A stretch of 64,000 nt of DNA from Actinotalea sp. Marseille-Q4924 (GTDB taxonomy: Bacteria > Actinomycetota > Actinomycetes > Actinomycetales > Cellulomonadaceae). Positions 8,662 through 19,836 of this stretch are shown in pieces. Each line of letters begins with the position of its first letter. Positions within the stretch are counted from its first letter, which is position 1. The translations under genes and the position numbers were made by a program. Below the pieces are notes generated by a model that saw only the letters and a program-made list of their open reading frames with translations, had not been told where the DNA came from and made no database searches. Where the stretch lies: NCBI RefSeq assembly GCF_916618755.1, contig NZ_CAKAKB010000006.1:341113-405112 (forward strand), in the 5' to 3' direction.

Positions 8662-9113
8662 CAGCGGCTCCTGTCGTCGGTCCGCAGCACGGCGGCGCGC
8701 GCGGCGAGGGCGTGGACGATCGGGACGTCGGCGTCGAGCCACGGCACGTCCAGCCAGGCCCCCTGGTCGAGCCACCGCACGGCGTCGTGCTCGACGAGCG
8801 GCTCCGGGGAGCCGTCGACGACCACCGCCGTCCACAGCCGCATGACGTGACGGGTCGTGATGCGCCATCCGTCCGGCTCCGGGGCGACGATCTCCTCACC
8901 CAGCTCGACGCGCACCCCGAGCTCCTCGACGAGCTCGCGGTGCAGGGCCTCCTCCGGCGTCTCCCCCGCGTCGACCTTGCCGCCCGGGAACTCCCACCGG
9001 CCGGCGAGCGTGAGGGGGCGCCGTCGGCGCGCCGCGAGCAGCCGCCGGGGGACCACCAGGTCGTCCACCAGCGCGGCCGCCACGACGACGACCGGGGCAG
9101 GGCGCTCGGACAT
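8661..9113 (-). CDS. NUDIX hydrolase, MutT/8-oxo-dGTP diphosphatase-like
   Basis: 150 residues with a complete NUDIX box beginning [20 protein letters not shown] and ending ELGV (Gx5Ex7REUxEExGU). The short single-domain architecture and the WEFPGGK motif before the box resemble (deoxy)nucleoside triphosphate pyrophosphohydrolases of the MutT group, which sanitise oxidised dGTP. The exact substrate cannot be read from sequence. ATG 9113 is preceded at 6 nt by GAGAAT (9120-9125), suggesting a leaderless mRNA. An in-frame start at 9188 is possible but its N-terminus is not family-like. It is translationally coupled to the DUF4287 gene. Confidence 0.88.
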   Translation of the reverse strand: MSERPAPVVVVAAALVDDLVVPRRLLAARRRRPLTLAGRWEFPGGKVDAGETPEEALHRELVEELGVRVELGEEIVAPEPDGWRITTRHVMRLWTAVVVDGSPEPLVEHDAVRWLDQGAWLDVPWLDADVPIVHALAARAAVLRTDDRSR

Positions 9114-9184
9114 GTCCAGATTCTCGCAGGTCGGACGAGCCGCTATCCGCGACGTGGGCGACGCCACGGTGGGACCCGCCCCGG

Positions 9185-9802
9185 TCATGGCGCCCTGTGC
9201 CAGTCCCCCCGGCTCCGGGTGGCGAGCTCGTCGGCGACGGCGTGCGGGTCCTCGCTCCTCGCACCCCGCAGGACCCCGCCCAGCAGGGCGGCCGGGAACG
9301 CCGGACGCTCCAGCACGAGGACGTAGAGGTCCACGACCCTGCCGACGCCGGCCTCGGCGACGACGAGCCGGTTCAGGCGGCACGCCTCCTCGGCCGTGCT
9401 GCGCTGCGCGTCCCGACGGCTGATCTCCCCCAGCCCTCTCGGCGAGAACGTCCGAGCGAGGTCCGGCGAACCGCCGACGTACCGGACGACCCCCGCCTGC
9501 ACCAGCGCGAACACCCCCGGCCGCCGGGGCAGGCGGCGCTGCGGCTCGATCCGCCCGAAGGGTCCACGGGCCCATGGCGGGTAGCGCTGCTCGACGGCCG
9601 CCATCCCCTCGAGGGGCTCCTGCGTCAGGACCTCGCCGTACTGGTCACGCTCCACCACCAGCACACCGGCGTGGTCCAGGGAGCGGCCGGCGAGGACGAT
9701 GCGCTCGGGGGCCCAGTGGTCGTCCGCCGGAGAGGGCACGGCCGGACGATCCACGCTCACCTGCCAACGACCTGGGGCTGCACGGGCCCGGGGGAGAACC
9801 AC
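9185..9802 (-). CDS. GIY-YIG nuclease-like hypothetical protein
   Basis: 205 residues. The C-terminal half contains [20 protein letters not shown] with Arg downstream ([10 protein letters not shown]) and then [11 protein letters not shown]. This matches the GV/IY ... YVG ... R ... E layout of a divergent GIY-YIG nuclease domain. The N-terminal ~90 residues ([20 protein letters not shown]) are unfamiliar. Catalysis is unproven. A TACTGT box lies 9 nt before the GTG at 9802. It may be a nuclease or a domain that has lost activity. Confidence 0.6.
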   Translation of the reverse strand: MVLPRARAAPGRWQVSVDRPAVPSPADDHWAPERIVLAGRSLDHAGVLVVERDQYGEVLTQEPLEGMAAVEQRYPPWARGPFGRIEPQRRLPRRPGVFALVQAGVVRYVGGSPDLARTFSPRGLGEISRRDAQRSTAEEACRLNRLVVAEAGVGRVVDLYVLVLERPAFPAALLGGVLRGARSEDPHAVADELATRSRGDWHRAP

Positions 9803-9885
9803 GTGGCCCCGACAGTACCCGCGAACGGGGCGGCCCCTCGGGGCCGCCCCTCACCCGGGCTGACCGGCGCGCGTCGGAGAAGAGG

Positions 9886-10116
9886 TCAGCGCAGGCCGAA
9901 GGCGCGGGCGCACGCCACCGCGTCGGCCCGCGTGGAGACGCCGAGCTTCTTGTACACGCTGCGCACCTGCGACTTCACCGTGTTGCGGGTGACGAAGAGC
10001 TTGCTCGCGATCTCCTCGAGAGTGACGTCCTCGTCCAGGTTGGACAGGATGACGCGCTCGCGGCGCGTGAGGGGCTCGCCGAGGCGATGCGTGGTGACGT
10101 CCGCCTGAGTCGACAT
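9886..10116 (-). CDS. Stand-alone LuxR-type HTH regulator
   Basis: 76 residues consisting almost wholly of a LuxR C-terminal helix-turn-helix: LTRRERVILSNLDEDVTLEE, then a recognition helix in VTRNTVKSQVRSVYKKLGVS. No receiver or ligand-binding domain is attached, so activity would depend on dimerisation through the last helix or on partners. The frame extends upstream to 10224, but ATG 10116 has a strong AGGAGG ribosome binding site 4-5 nt away and was chosen. It lies downstream of gcvH on the same strand, about 250 nt away. Confidence 0.82.
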   Translation of the reverse strand: MSTQADVTTHRLGEPLTRRERVILSNLDEDVTLEEIASKLFVTRNTVKSQVRSVYKKLGVSTRADAVACARAFGLR

Positions 10117-10365
10117 GGTGACCTCCTGGGGGCGACGGCGCTCCTGCGCGCCGTGCGTGCTCGTGGTGACACCGGGTGAGAGCACGCGCAGCCTCGGCCA
10201 TGACGCGGTTTTCACCCCCGACATCGCCCGCGAGCCGTTGCGCGGACCGACAGGGAGCGGTAGAGCGGCGTCGTGGCGACGCGAAACCGCAGGTCAACGC
10301 GTTGCGACACACACAGGTCGCGCTCCAGGTCGGTTCACCCGGATGGAGCAGCGCCCCGAGGCAGG

Positions 10366-10740
10366 TCAGGCCTGGACGAGCGCCCCGTACTCCTCCGCCG
10401 AGAGCAGACCGCTCGCGTCGGAGACCTCGACCTTGAAGAGCCACCCCTCGCCGTACGGGTCGGTGTTGACCAGGGAAGGGTCGTCGACGACGGCCGCGTT
10501 CACCTCGGCGATCGTGCCCGAGACCGGCGAGAAGATCTCCGAGACAGACTTCGTCGACTCGACCTCCCCGCACACGGACCCGGCGGTCACCTCGGCGCCG
10601 ACCTCCGGCAGCTCGACGTAGACGAGGTCGCCGAGCGCGTCCGCGGCGTGCCGCGTGATGCCCACGGTGACGGGCGTTCCCTGCGCCACCCACTCGTGCT
10701 CGGCGGTGTACTGCAGGTCGGCGGGGATGGCGTCGCTCAC
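10366..10740 (-). CDS. gcvH: Glycine cleavage system H protein
   Basis: 124 residues. The lipoyl carrier of the glycine cleavage complex: Lys64 in the ESTKSVSE motif is the lipoylation site, and the barrel-sandwich hybrid fold is evident ([22 protein letters not shown]). It shuttles the methylamine intermediate between the P, T and L proteins in the cytoplasm. The GTG start has TGGAGC 5 nt upstream. It is the last gene of gcvP-gcvT-gcvH, 53 nt after gcvT. No L protein or lipoate ligase is in the window. Confidence 0.96.
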   Translation of the reverse strand: MSDAIPADLQYTAEHEWVAQGTPVTVGITRHAADALGDLVYVELPEVGAEVTAGSVCGEVESTKSVSEIFSPVSGTIAEVNAAVVDDPSLVNTDPYGEGWLFKVEVSDASGLLSAEEYGALVQA

Positions 10741-10793
10741 GTCGGCTCCAGTGCGGTCGGTGCGGGTCTCGTGCAGGTCAGGTCAGGCAGAGG

Positions 10794-12004
10794 TCAGTCA
10801 GGACGACGGTAGAAGGGCAGGGCCACCACGCGCACCGGTTCGGCCCGGCCGCGCACGTCGACGGCGAGCTCGGTGCCGACCGCGCTGACCTCCGGTGTCA
10901 CGTACGCCATCGCGATCGGGTGGCCCAGGGTGGGTGAGGGTCCTCCCGACGTCACCACGCCCACGCGGTGCTCGGAGCCGGGCCGCCGCACCTCGTGACC
11001 GTGCCGTGCCGCCCGGCGGCCCAGGCCCTGCAACCCCACGAGCACGCGCGACGGCTCCGAGCCGCCGCGCGCCGCGAGCGCCTCGCGCCCCACGAACGGC
11101 AGCGGGGCGCCGTCGTCGTCGGTCTTGTCCAGCTTGACCACGCGGCCGAGGCCGGCGTCGTGGGGCGTCGTCGTGCGGTCCAGCTCGTGGCCGTACAGCG
11201 GCATCCCCGCCTCGAGGCGCAGCGAGTCGCGGCACGCGAGGCCGGCCGGGACGAGCCCCTCCGGGCGGCCGGCGGCGAGCAGCGAGCGCCACAGCGCGAC
11301 CGCGTCCGCCGCGGCGACGTACAGCTCGAAGCCGTCCTCACCGGTGTACCCCGTGCGGGCGACGAGCGCCTCCACCGTGCCGCCGTCGACGGCGAACCGA
11401 GCCCGCGTGCACGCGTAGTAGCGCAGGGCCTCCAGCGCGGCGCGGTCGTCCTCGACGACCAGCCCACCGACGATCCCGGCCACCGCCGGACCTTGGACGG
11501 CGACGAGCGCCGTCGTCGTCGCCTCGGGGCCCGCCGGGTCCTCCGTGCCCGTGCCGACGCTGCCGTCGACCCCGTGCTCGGTGCAGCGCTGCTGCAGCTC
11601 CGCCGTGACGACCGTCGCGTTGGACGCGTTCGCGACGACGAGGAACTCCTGCTCGCACGTGCGGTAGACGATGAGGTCGTCGATGATCCCGCCGTCCGGC
11701 TGGCAGATCATCGTGTAGCGCGCCCGGCCGACGGCGAGCCCGCTGATGTTCCCGACCAGCGCCAGGTCGAGCGCGCGGCCCGCCTCGGGACCCGTGACGC
11801 TGATCTGACCCATGTGCGACAGGTCGAACAACCCCGCGGCCGCGCGCACCGCCTGGTGCTCGGTGAGGTCCGAGGTGTAGCGCAGGGGCATCGACCACCC
11901 GGCGAAGCCGGTCATCGTCGCGCCGAGAGCGCGGTGCTCGGCGTCGAGCGGGGTCAGCCGCAGGGCCTCGACGCCGTCGTCGGTCGCGGGGGACGTCTCG
12001 TCGC

Positions 12005-12008
<4 letters not shown>
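10794..12008 (-). CDS. gcvT: Glycine cleavage system T protein (aminomethyltransferase)
   Basis: 404 residues. Transfers the aminomethyl carbon from lipoylated H protein to tetrahydrofolate, releasing ammonia. Family motifs visible include [10 protein letters not shown] near residue 60, [13 protein letters not shown] in the middle and GRVVKLDK plus the final barrel domain ([10 protein letters not shown]). The GTG start overlaps the gcvP stop by GTGA, so translation is coupled. A longer frame to 12221 is within gcvP and is not used. Expression should follow the glycine riboswitch upstream of gcvP. Confidence 0.96.
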
Positions 12009-14863
<2,855 letters not shown>

Positions 14864-14880
14864 GGGAACTCCCCAGGGCT

Positions 14881-14901
14881 GTGCCCGGCGCGCGCCGGGA
14901 C
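14881..14901 (-). promoter_or_regulatory. Perfect GC hairpin in the gcvP leader (expression platform candidate)
   Basis: A self-complementary segment CCCGGCGCGCGCCGGG lies between the second glycine aptamer and the gcvP ribosome binding site. It could be the expression platform that occludes translation or stalls transcription. No T-tract follows, favouring translational control or Rho. Confidence 0.45.
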
Positions 14902-14914
14902 GAGGGTGTGGGTT

Positions 14915-15155
14915 CCCCGCTCTGTCATCCGCGGCGGGGCCGCGACCTGAGAGTTTTGCCGGTCCGCCATGGCCGGTCTGCGTGTCGCAGGGGCCCGGGG
15001 CGCGCCGACTTGCACCGTCGGTGGGGCGACGTCATCGGACGCCTGCCCGCTTTCCAGAGTTGCCTCACCGTGGCGGTACGTGGGCCTGAGAGATTCCCGG
15101 GGAGGTTGCTCCTTCGGCGCCCGGCTGCCTGGGTGGGCAGCGAGCTCTCCCGTCA
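14915..15155 (-). promoter_or_regulatory. Tandem glycine riboswitch (two aptamers)
   Basis: Read on the minus strand. Aptamer 1 runs from GGGAGAGC (about 15151) through the diagnostic GCCGAAGGAGCAA to CTCTCAGG (about 15086-15095). Aptamer 2 starts at ACTCTGGAAAG, has the variant core ACCGACGGTGCAAG and AACTCTCAGGT (14945-14954), and closes with GACAGAG (about 14920-14926). This is the known tandem glycine riboswitch placed upstream of gcvP, which turns on glycine catabolism when glycine is abundant. The second core differs from the usual GAAGG form. Confidence 0.95.
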
Positions 15156-15195
15156 CGGTTCGAGCAGCGATTCAGTTGTGGTGGCTCGGAGGGCA

Positions 15196-15201
15196 AGCGT
15201 A
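15196..15201 (-). promoter_or_regulatory. Putative -10 box of the gcv operon
   Basis: TACGCT on the minus strand, about 40 nt upstream of the first glycine aptamer. The hexamer fits the actinobacterial TANNNT consensus. No convincing -35 box was found. Confidence 0.35.
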
Positions 15202-15221
15202 CTCGCCGTCCCGAGCGGCCC

Positions 15222-15356
15222 TCAGAGGGAAGCTGTGTCCGCACCGTCCCGACGCGCGTCCGGGCCGGGTGGTCCGTCCGCGCGGTTTCTGCGAGACGCT
15301 CCGGGGATGAGCAGGCCGCCGCTCAACCCGACGAGCCCGATGAGAACGAGACGCAC
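15222..15356 (-). CDS. Possible small membrane peptide (44 aa)
   Basis: A GTG-initiated frame reading VRLVLIGLVGLSGGLLIPGA and then a charged tail (SRRNRADGPPGPDARRDG). The first half would form one membrane helix. It lies directly after the stop of the pentapeptide/PH-like gene, with no Shine-Dalgarno sequence of its own. It could be a real peptide or the displaced end of the upstream gene. Support is weak. Confidence 0.22.
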   Translation of the reverse strand: MRLVLIGLVGLSGGLLIPGASRRNRADGPPGPDARRDGADTASL

Positions 15357-15384
15357 CCACAGTGGCCAGTTCTCGCCCTGGCGA

Positions 15385-16098
15385 TCACGCCGGCTGCCCC
15401 GCCGCGAGGACGTCCTCGAGCTGACGGCACCGCTGCAGTGCGCGCCGCTGCGTCGTGGTCGTGACGCGCAGCCGGCGCTCTTCGTGGTCCGGACTGTGGA
15501 CCACCAGGTACCAGAGCAGCGCAGACCGACCCCGGACCAGCGCGCCGTCGTAGCGCGCCGCCCTCACGTCGACGGGCCGGCCGCGGTCGAGCACCGTGGT
15601 GCGGAGCCACCCGCGGACGACGACGGCCTCCGGCGCGACCCACACCCCGACGAGCGGGGCTCGGCCCAGGAGCCACACGGCGTTCACGAGCAGCGCCGCG
15701 GCCAGGAGGGCGAGCCCCGCGCTACCTCGGGCTTCGGCGCCCGTGAAGGAGCACCCAACGAAGGTGCACCGGAGCGTCCCGAGCGACACCTTCACCTCCA
15801 CATCACGGAAGAGCGACTGCGCGAAGTCGGCATGGGCGACGAATCCCGCGGTGCGGAGTCCGGAGAAGTCGCACCGGATGAACACAGGCTGGGCACGCTT
15901 TCCCATCACGAGTCGAATCCCTGAGCGCCAGTACGACTGCTCACCCCTGATGGCGAGCTCTTCCCAGTGGAGACCTCTGCAGTCGACGTCGCGCACGGTG
16001 GCGGCGCCCGTGATGTCCAGTGAACGGCCTCGTGTACCTGCCATCGTGCCGAGTTGAATGGCGTCGATGGTGACATCTCTGCCGCGGGGCAGATTCAT
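15385..16098 (-). CDS. Hypothetical protein: pentapeptide-like N-terminus and PH-like C-terminus
   Basis: 237 residues. The first ~125 residues contain pentapeptide-like runs (VFIRCDFSGLRTAGFVAHADFAQSLF, each run under 20 residues considered) and C.F.GCSFTG, as in right-handed beta-helix repeats. One hydrophobic segment (LALLAAALLVNAVWLLG) follows. The last ~100 residues (VVVRGWLRTTVLDRG, LVVHS) resemble a bacterial PH-like domain of membrane proteins, which normally has two helices in front. The one-helix fusion may have arisen by joining two gene fragments. ATG 16098 has AGGAGGAGC directly before it. The function is unknown. Confidence 0.6.
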   Translation of the reverse strand: MNLPRGRDVTIDAIQLGTMAGTRGRSLDITGAATVRDVDCRGLHWEELAIRGEQSYWRSGIRLVMGKRAQPVFIRCDFSGLRTAGFVAHADFAQSLFRDVEVKVSLGTLRCTFVGCSFTGAEARGSAGLALLAAALLVNAVWLLGRAPLVGVWVAPEAVVVRGWLRTTVLDRGRPVDVRAARYDGALVRGRSALLWYLVVHSPDHEERRLRVTTTTQRRALQRCRQLEDVLAAGQPA

Positions 16099-16279
16099 GC
16101 TCCTCCTGGCGTCCTGGACAACCGGTCGGGACGCTACCGCACCGCCTCCCGCGACTTCCGATGTGATAGCCGTGCCGTGTTCTTCCCCTTTCGAGTGTTC
16201 CGACTTACTGCTCGACGGTGGGCCGGGCGCTGGGGTGACCGGCCTGGTGCCGTTCCGGAACGCCGAACTGCAAGCGGTC

Positions 16280-16292
16280 TAGCATCGGCGAG
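16280..16292 (+). promoter_or_regulatory. Leaderless promoter
   Basis: TAGCAT (16280-16285) followed by 7 nt and the GTG at 16293. No Shine-Dalgarno sequence is present. Confidence 0.4.
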
Positions 16293-16745
16293 GTGGTTCG
16301 GTACCGGCGTCCCGTCACAGGCACGCACTTGCTGAGCGCGCCCGAGATGCGATTGCTGCATCCGGCGGAGCGCGCGTCAACGGCGACGACGAACGCGCAC
16401 GACGAGGGCGCCGGCTGCGGCTTCGACAACGGAAGCGCCGATGCCTATGTCGAGCGTTGGGTCGAGGTCGACGCGGGTGCTGGAGCAGTGCTGACCTGGT
16501 TCGCCGCACGCTTCCTTGACCTCGGCTGGGCGACAGACGGCCCGCTGCCGACGGGCGGTGCGGCGTACGTGCGCTTTCGTCGGGACCCGGACGAGCGACT
16601 CGGGGTGCTGCTGCAGGGCATGGGCGACTGGATGAGTCAGCCCGATCGGGCTGTGACGTGGGAAGCGGGCGTCAACTCGATGAGAGTTCACCTCGCGGTG
16701 GACGGCGCGTTCCCTCATGGCTCCACAGGTTTCCACGTGGGGTAG
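16293..16745 (+). CDS. Hypothetical protein (150 aa)
   Basis: I do not recognise a family. The protein starts MVRYRRPVTGTHLLSAPEM and is soluble, with an acidic middle (NGSADAYVERWVEVDAGAGA), a WFAARFLDLGWATDG segment and a Trp-containing C-terminus. It has no signal peptide or membrane helix. Third-position GC looks lower than in neighbours, as for the adjacent 15385 gene, suggesting both belong to a recently acquired patch. The start is placed by a TAGCAT box 7 nt upstream. It converges on the TetR gene 51 nt away. Confidence 0.55.
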   Translation: MVRYRRPVTGTHLLSAPEMRLLHPAERASTATTNAHDEGAGCGFDNGSADAYVERWVEVDAGAGAVLTWFAARFLDLGWATDGPLPTGGAAYVRFRRDPDERLGVLLQGMGDWMSQPDRAVTWEAGVNSMRVHLAVDGAFPHGSTGFHVG

Positions 16746-16796
16746 ATGCCGTTCTCGCGCCCGACGGAGCGAGGGCTCACGCCCGCCGCACAGGCC

Positions 16797-17468
16797 CTAC
16801 CGAGCGCCCTCGTCCGTGTGCAGGTCGCGCTCCAAGCCCTCCAGCACCAGCTCCAGGCCGTACTCGAACTCGTCACCGAAGTCGTACCCCGGCTGCAGGG
16901 CGTGACCGGCGACGAGCTCAGCCAGGTGCGGGAAGTGCGCGGCCATGTCGGTCGTCTCCGCGAGGCCGTCGGCGATCTCCTGAACACCCTGACCCGGGCT
17001 GATCGGGAGGCTGACCTCCTGCGCCAGGAAGCCGTACAGGTGCGCGTCCACGAGCGCGAACGCGTGCGCCGTCATGGGGAGGGAGAAGCCGGCGGAGCGC
17101 AGCACGGCGATGACGGCGTCGAGGTGCGCGAGCGTGCCGCGGCCGGGCCTGCTGCGCGCGTTCATCAGCGGGATCACCCAGGGATGGCGCCGGATCACCG
17201 CCCGCGCCGAGTGCGACCGACGGCGCAGCTCGTCCTTCCAGTCCGCCCCGGCCACGGGCGCGTAGAACTCGGCGTAGATACGGTCGACGACGCCGTCGAG
17301 CACGTCGTCCCGGTTCGGCACGTGGTGGTACAGCGACATCGCCTCGACGCCGAGCACCCGGCCCAGGGCGCGCATCGTCAGCCCCTCGACGCCCTTGTCG
17401 TCCGCGAGCGCGATCGCCGCGCCGACGATGCGCTCGCGGCTGAGCGGTGTGCGGGTGCCTGCGGGCAC
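16797..17468 (-). CDS. TetR/AcrR-family transcriptional repressor
   Basis: 223 residues. The N-terminal HTH (RERIVGAAIALADDKGVEGL, then LGRVLGVEAMSLYHHVPNRD) is typical of TetR regulators, and the C-terminal domain (WKDELRRRSHSARAVIRRHPW) is of the TetR_C tetracycline-repressor-like type. It is divergent from an MDR oxidoreductase, with three copies of an inverted repeat in the shared 118-bp intergenic region. The simplest reading is autorepression plus repression of the oxidoreductase, relieved by an unknown small ligand. Confidence 0.9.
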   Translation of the reverse strand: MPAGTRTPLSRERIVGAAIALADDKGVEGLTMRALGRVLGVEAMSLYHHVPNRDDVLDGVVDRIYAEFYAPVAGADWKDELRRRSHSARAVIRRHPWVIPLMNARSRPGRGTLAHLDAVIAVLRSAGFSLPMTAHAFALVDAHLYGFLAQEVSLPISPGQGVQEIADGLAETTDMAAHFPHLAELVAGHALQPGYDFGDEFEYGLELVLEGLERDLHTDEGAR

Positions 17469-17505
17469 GGCGCCTCCCGTCGTCGTCCACTCGCCGATCT
17501 GACGA

Positions 17506-17577
17506 CTTACACCATAAGGCTTGACGGCTCTTACGGCGTAAGACTAGCGTCCGTCCACATCAGCCTTACAGCGTCAG
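17506..17577. promoter_or_regulatory. Three TetR operators with embedded promoter
   Basis: CTTACACCATAAG (17506-17518), CTTACGGCGTAAG (17530-17542) and CTTACAGCGTCAG (17565-17577) are 13-bp inverted repeats with consensus CTTACRSCRTAAG. The middle copy lies between -35 TTGACG (17521-17526) and -10 TAGCGT (17545-17550), which are 18 nt apart. The third copy lies between the transcription start and the AGGGAG ribosome binding site. This is a classic repressor layout for the downstream oxidoreductase. Confidence 0.82.
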
Positions 17578-17586
17578 GGAGTCGCC

Positions 17587-18624
17587 ATGTCGTCGAGTCA
17601 GCCCGCCCAGCAGGCAGCCGCGACCAGTCGCGGCCCCACCATTCGCGCCGCTGTCCGAGCGGAGTACGGCGGCCCGGAGGTCGTGGAGGTCCGCGACGTG
17701 CCGACGCCCGCCCCGAGCCGTCGCCAGGTCCTCCTCCGCGTCGTCGCTGCGGGCGTCGACCGCGGCCAGGTCCACATGATGACCGGCACGCCGAGCGTCA
17801 TGCGGGTGGCCACCGGTCTGCGGCGCCCCCGGCAGTCGGGCCTCGGGCTGGAGGTCGCCGGCATCGTCGAGGCCGTCGGCCCGGACGTGACGGGACTCGC
17901 GGTCGGCGACACGGTCTACGGCGCCGCGACGTCGTCGTTCGCCGAGCGTGCCGTCGCCGACCCCCGCAAGCTCGCGCGGGTCCCGACGGGGGTGGACCCG
18001 GTCCGGGTCGCCGCGCTGCCGGTCTCCGGCCTCACGGCCCTGCAGGCGCTGCGCGACGTCGCGCGGGTGCAGCCGGGCCACCGCGCCCTCGTCATCGGCG
18101 CCTCCGGAGGGGTCGGCTCGTACGCGGTGCAGCTCGCGGTCGCGATGGGCTGCGACGTCGTCGGCGTGTGCAGCGCCGCCAAGGCGGACCTCGTGCGCGC
18201 GCTCGGAGCAACGGAGGTGATCGCCCACGACGAGCAGGACCTGCCGACCGACGGGTCGTTCGACGCCGTCCTCGACATCGCCGGCGGGCGACCGGTGACC
18301 CGGCTACGGCAGGCGCTGCGCTCGTCGGGCACCCTCGTGCTCGTCGGTGACGAGACCGGCGGCCCCGTCACCGGCAACCTCGGCCGCCAGATCCGCGCGA
18401 GCCTCGCGTCGCTCGTCGGCCGCCGCGGACCGCGGGTGCGGATGTTCGTCTCGTCAACCCGCACAGCGGACCTCCAGGAGCTCGCCGGCTACGTCGAGCG
18501 CGGGCAGGTCCGGCCGACCCTCCAACGCACCTTCCCGCTCGAGGAGACGGCCGCCGCCCTCGCGCACGTCCAGGAGGGCCGGGTCCGCGGCAAGGTCGTC
18601 GTCCAGGTGTCGAACGAACGCTGA
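17587..18624 (+). CDS. NAD(P)-dependent MDR oxidoreductase (zinc-less alcohol dehydrogenase type)
   Basis: 345 residues of the medium-chain dehydrogenase/reductase superfamily: N-terminal GroES-like domain (EYGGPEVVEVRDVPTPAPSR) and a Rossmann domain with VIGASGGVGSYAVQLA near residue 175. The structural zinc cysteine cluster is absent, as in quinone oxidoreductase-like and reticulon-4-interacting-protein-like members. The substrate is unknown. The ATG has AGGGAG 6 nt upstream, and expression is very probably repressed by the divergent TetR protein, pointing to response to a reactive or toxic small molecule. Confidence 0.88.
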   Translation: MSSSQPAQQAAATSRGPTIRAAVRAEYGGPEVVEVRDVPTPAPSRRQVLLRVVAAGVDRGQVHMMTGTPSVMRVATGLRRPRQSGLGLEVAGIVEAVGPDVTGLAVGDTVYGAATSSFAERAVADPRKLARVPTGVDPVRVAALPVSGLTALQALRDVARVQPGHRALVIGASGGVGSYAVQLAVAMGCDVVGVCSAAKADLVRALGATEVIAHDEQDLPTDGSFDAVLDIAGGRPVTRLRQALRSSGTLVLVGDETGGPVTGNLGRQIRASLASLVGRRGPRVRMFVSSTRTADLQELAGYVERGQVRPTLQRTFPLEETAAALAHVQEGRVRGKVVVQVSNER

Positions 18625-18635
18625 GAGGGCCGGCC

Positions 18636-19790
18636 TCAGCCCTGCCAGGCGGCGATGCGGTCCAGCGCCTCGTCCACCGCCGCCTCCCCCGCCGCGAAGG
18701 ACAACCGCACCCACCGGGCGCCGTCGACCGGGTCGAAGTCCGTCCCGGGCGTCAGCGCGACGCCCGTCTCGGCCAGCAGCCGCGCGCACCAGCCGACGGA
18801 GTCGTCGGTCCCGACGTCCGCGTAGAGGTAGAACGCACCGTCGGGCGGGGCGACGGACCAGCCCAGCGCCGGCACCCGCCGCAGCAGCAGGTCCCGCGCG
18901 GCCGCGTACCCGCGGACCCGCTCGTCCGCCTCCGCGTACGACTCCTCCGTGAACGCCGCGAGCGCCGCGTGCTGCGCCAGCGCCGGCGGGCACAGCGCGA
19001 GGTTGCCGGCGAGCGCGTCGACCGGCGGCACGAGGTCCGGCGGCAGCACGAGCCACCCCAGCCGCCAGCCCGTCATCCCCCAGTACTTCGAGAAGCTCGA
19101 GACGACGACGGCGCCCTCGTCCGCCCGGCCCGCGGCCGTCGCCCCGCGCCCCGCGTCGCCGTAGGTGATGCCGTGGTAGATCTCGTCGCTGACCAGCCGG
19201 ACCCCGTGGTCCGCGCACCAGCCGACGACGGCGTCCAGCTCGGCCCCGGTGACCATCGTCCCCGTGGGGTTGGCCGGGCTCGCGAGGACCAGACCCGCGA
19301 GCGGGGCGTCGTCGTGCGCGGCGGCGAGCTGCGCCGTCGTCGGGCGGAAGCCGGTCGCGGGACCGCAGTCCAGGTCGACCACATCGACGCCCAGCGACGT
19401 GAGGATGTTGCGGTACGCCGGGTAGCCGGGGCGGGCCAGCGCGACGCGGTCCCCCGGCTCGAACGCCGCCAGGAACGCGAGCAGGAAGGCTCCCGAGGAC
19501 CCGGTCGTGACCACGACGCGCGCCGGGTCCAGGTCGACGTCGTACCAGCGGCCGTAGTGCCGGGCGAGGGCCGCACGGAGCGCCGGGGTGCCGATCGCCT
19601 CGGTGTAGCCCAGGTCGCCGTCGGCGAGGAGACCCATGGCCGCGGCGCGGACGGCGGACGGTGCGCCCGACGCCGGCTGACCGGCGCACAGGCTGATGAC
19701 GGACTCGCCGGCGACCGCGCGGGCGTTGGCCGCCGCGAGGACCTCCATGACGGCGAACGGTGGCACCTGCGAACGTCGGGCGATCCTCAT
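18636..19790 (-). CDS. Aminotransferase class I/II (PLP-dependent)
   Basis: 384 residues of fold-type I aminotransferase. Features include TTGSSGAFLLAFLAAFEPGD (PLP phosphate and ring contacts), ASPANPTGTM, SDEIYHGITYG and the Schiff-base lysine in SSFSKYWGMTGWRLGW; the substrate carboxylate Arg is in RWVRLSFA. The substrate amino acid is not predictable. ATG 19790 has a CACCAT hexamer 6 nt upstream and no Shine-Dalgarno. The gene converges on the oxidoreductase gene and is followed on the same strand by nothing related. Confidence 0.9.
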   Translation of the reverse strand: MRIARRSQVPPFAVMEVLAAANARAVAGESVISLCAGQPASGAPSAVRAAAMGLLADGDLGYTEAIGTPALRAALARHYGRWYDVDLDPARVVVTTGSSGAFLLAFLAAFEPGDRVALARPGYPAYRNILTSLGVDVVDLDCGPATGFRPTTAQLAAAHDDAPLAGLVLASPANPTGTMVTGAELDAVVGWCADHGVRLVSDEIYHGITYGDAGRGATAAGRADEGAVVVSSFSKYWGMTGWRLGWLVLPPDLVPPVDALAGNLALCPPALAQHAALAAFTEESYAEADERVRGYAAARDLLLRRVPALGWSVAPPDGAFYLYADVGTDDSVGWCARLLAETGVALTPGTDFDPVDGARWVRLSFAAGEAAVDEALDRIAAWQG

Positions 19791-19836
19791 GGCCCCATGG
19801 TGCCGGGTGCGCCCGGCGCACCGCCCCGGGGTGCCG

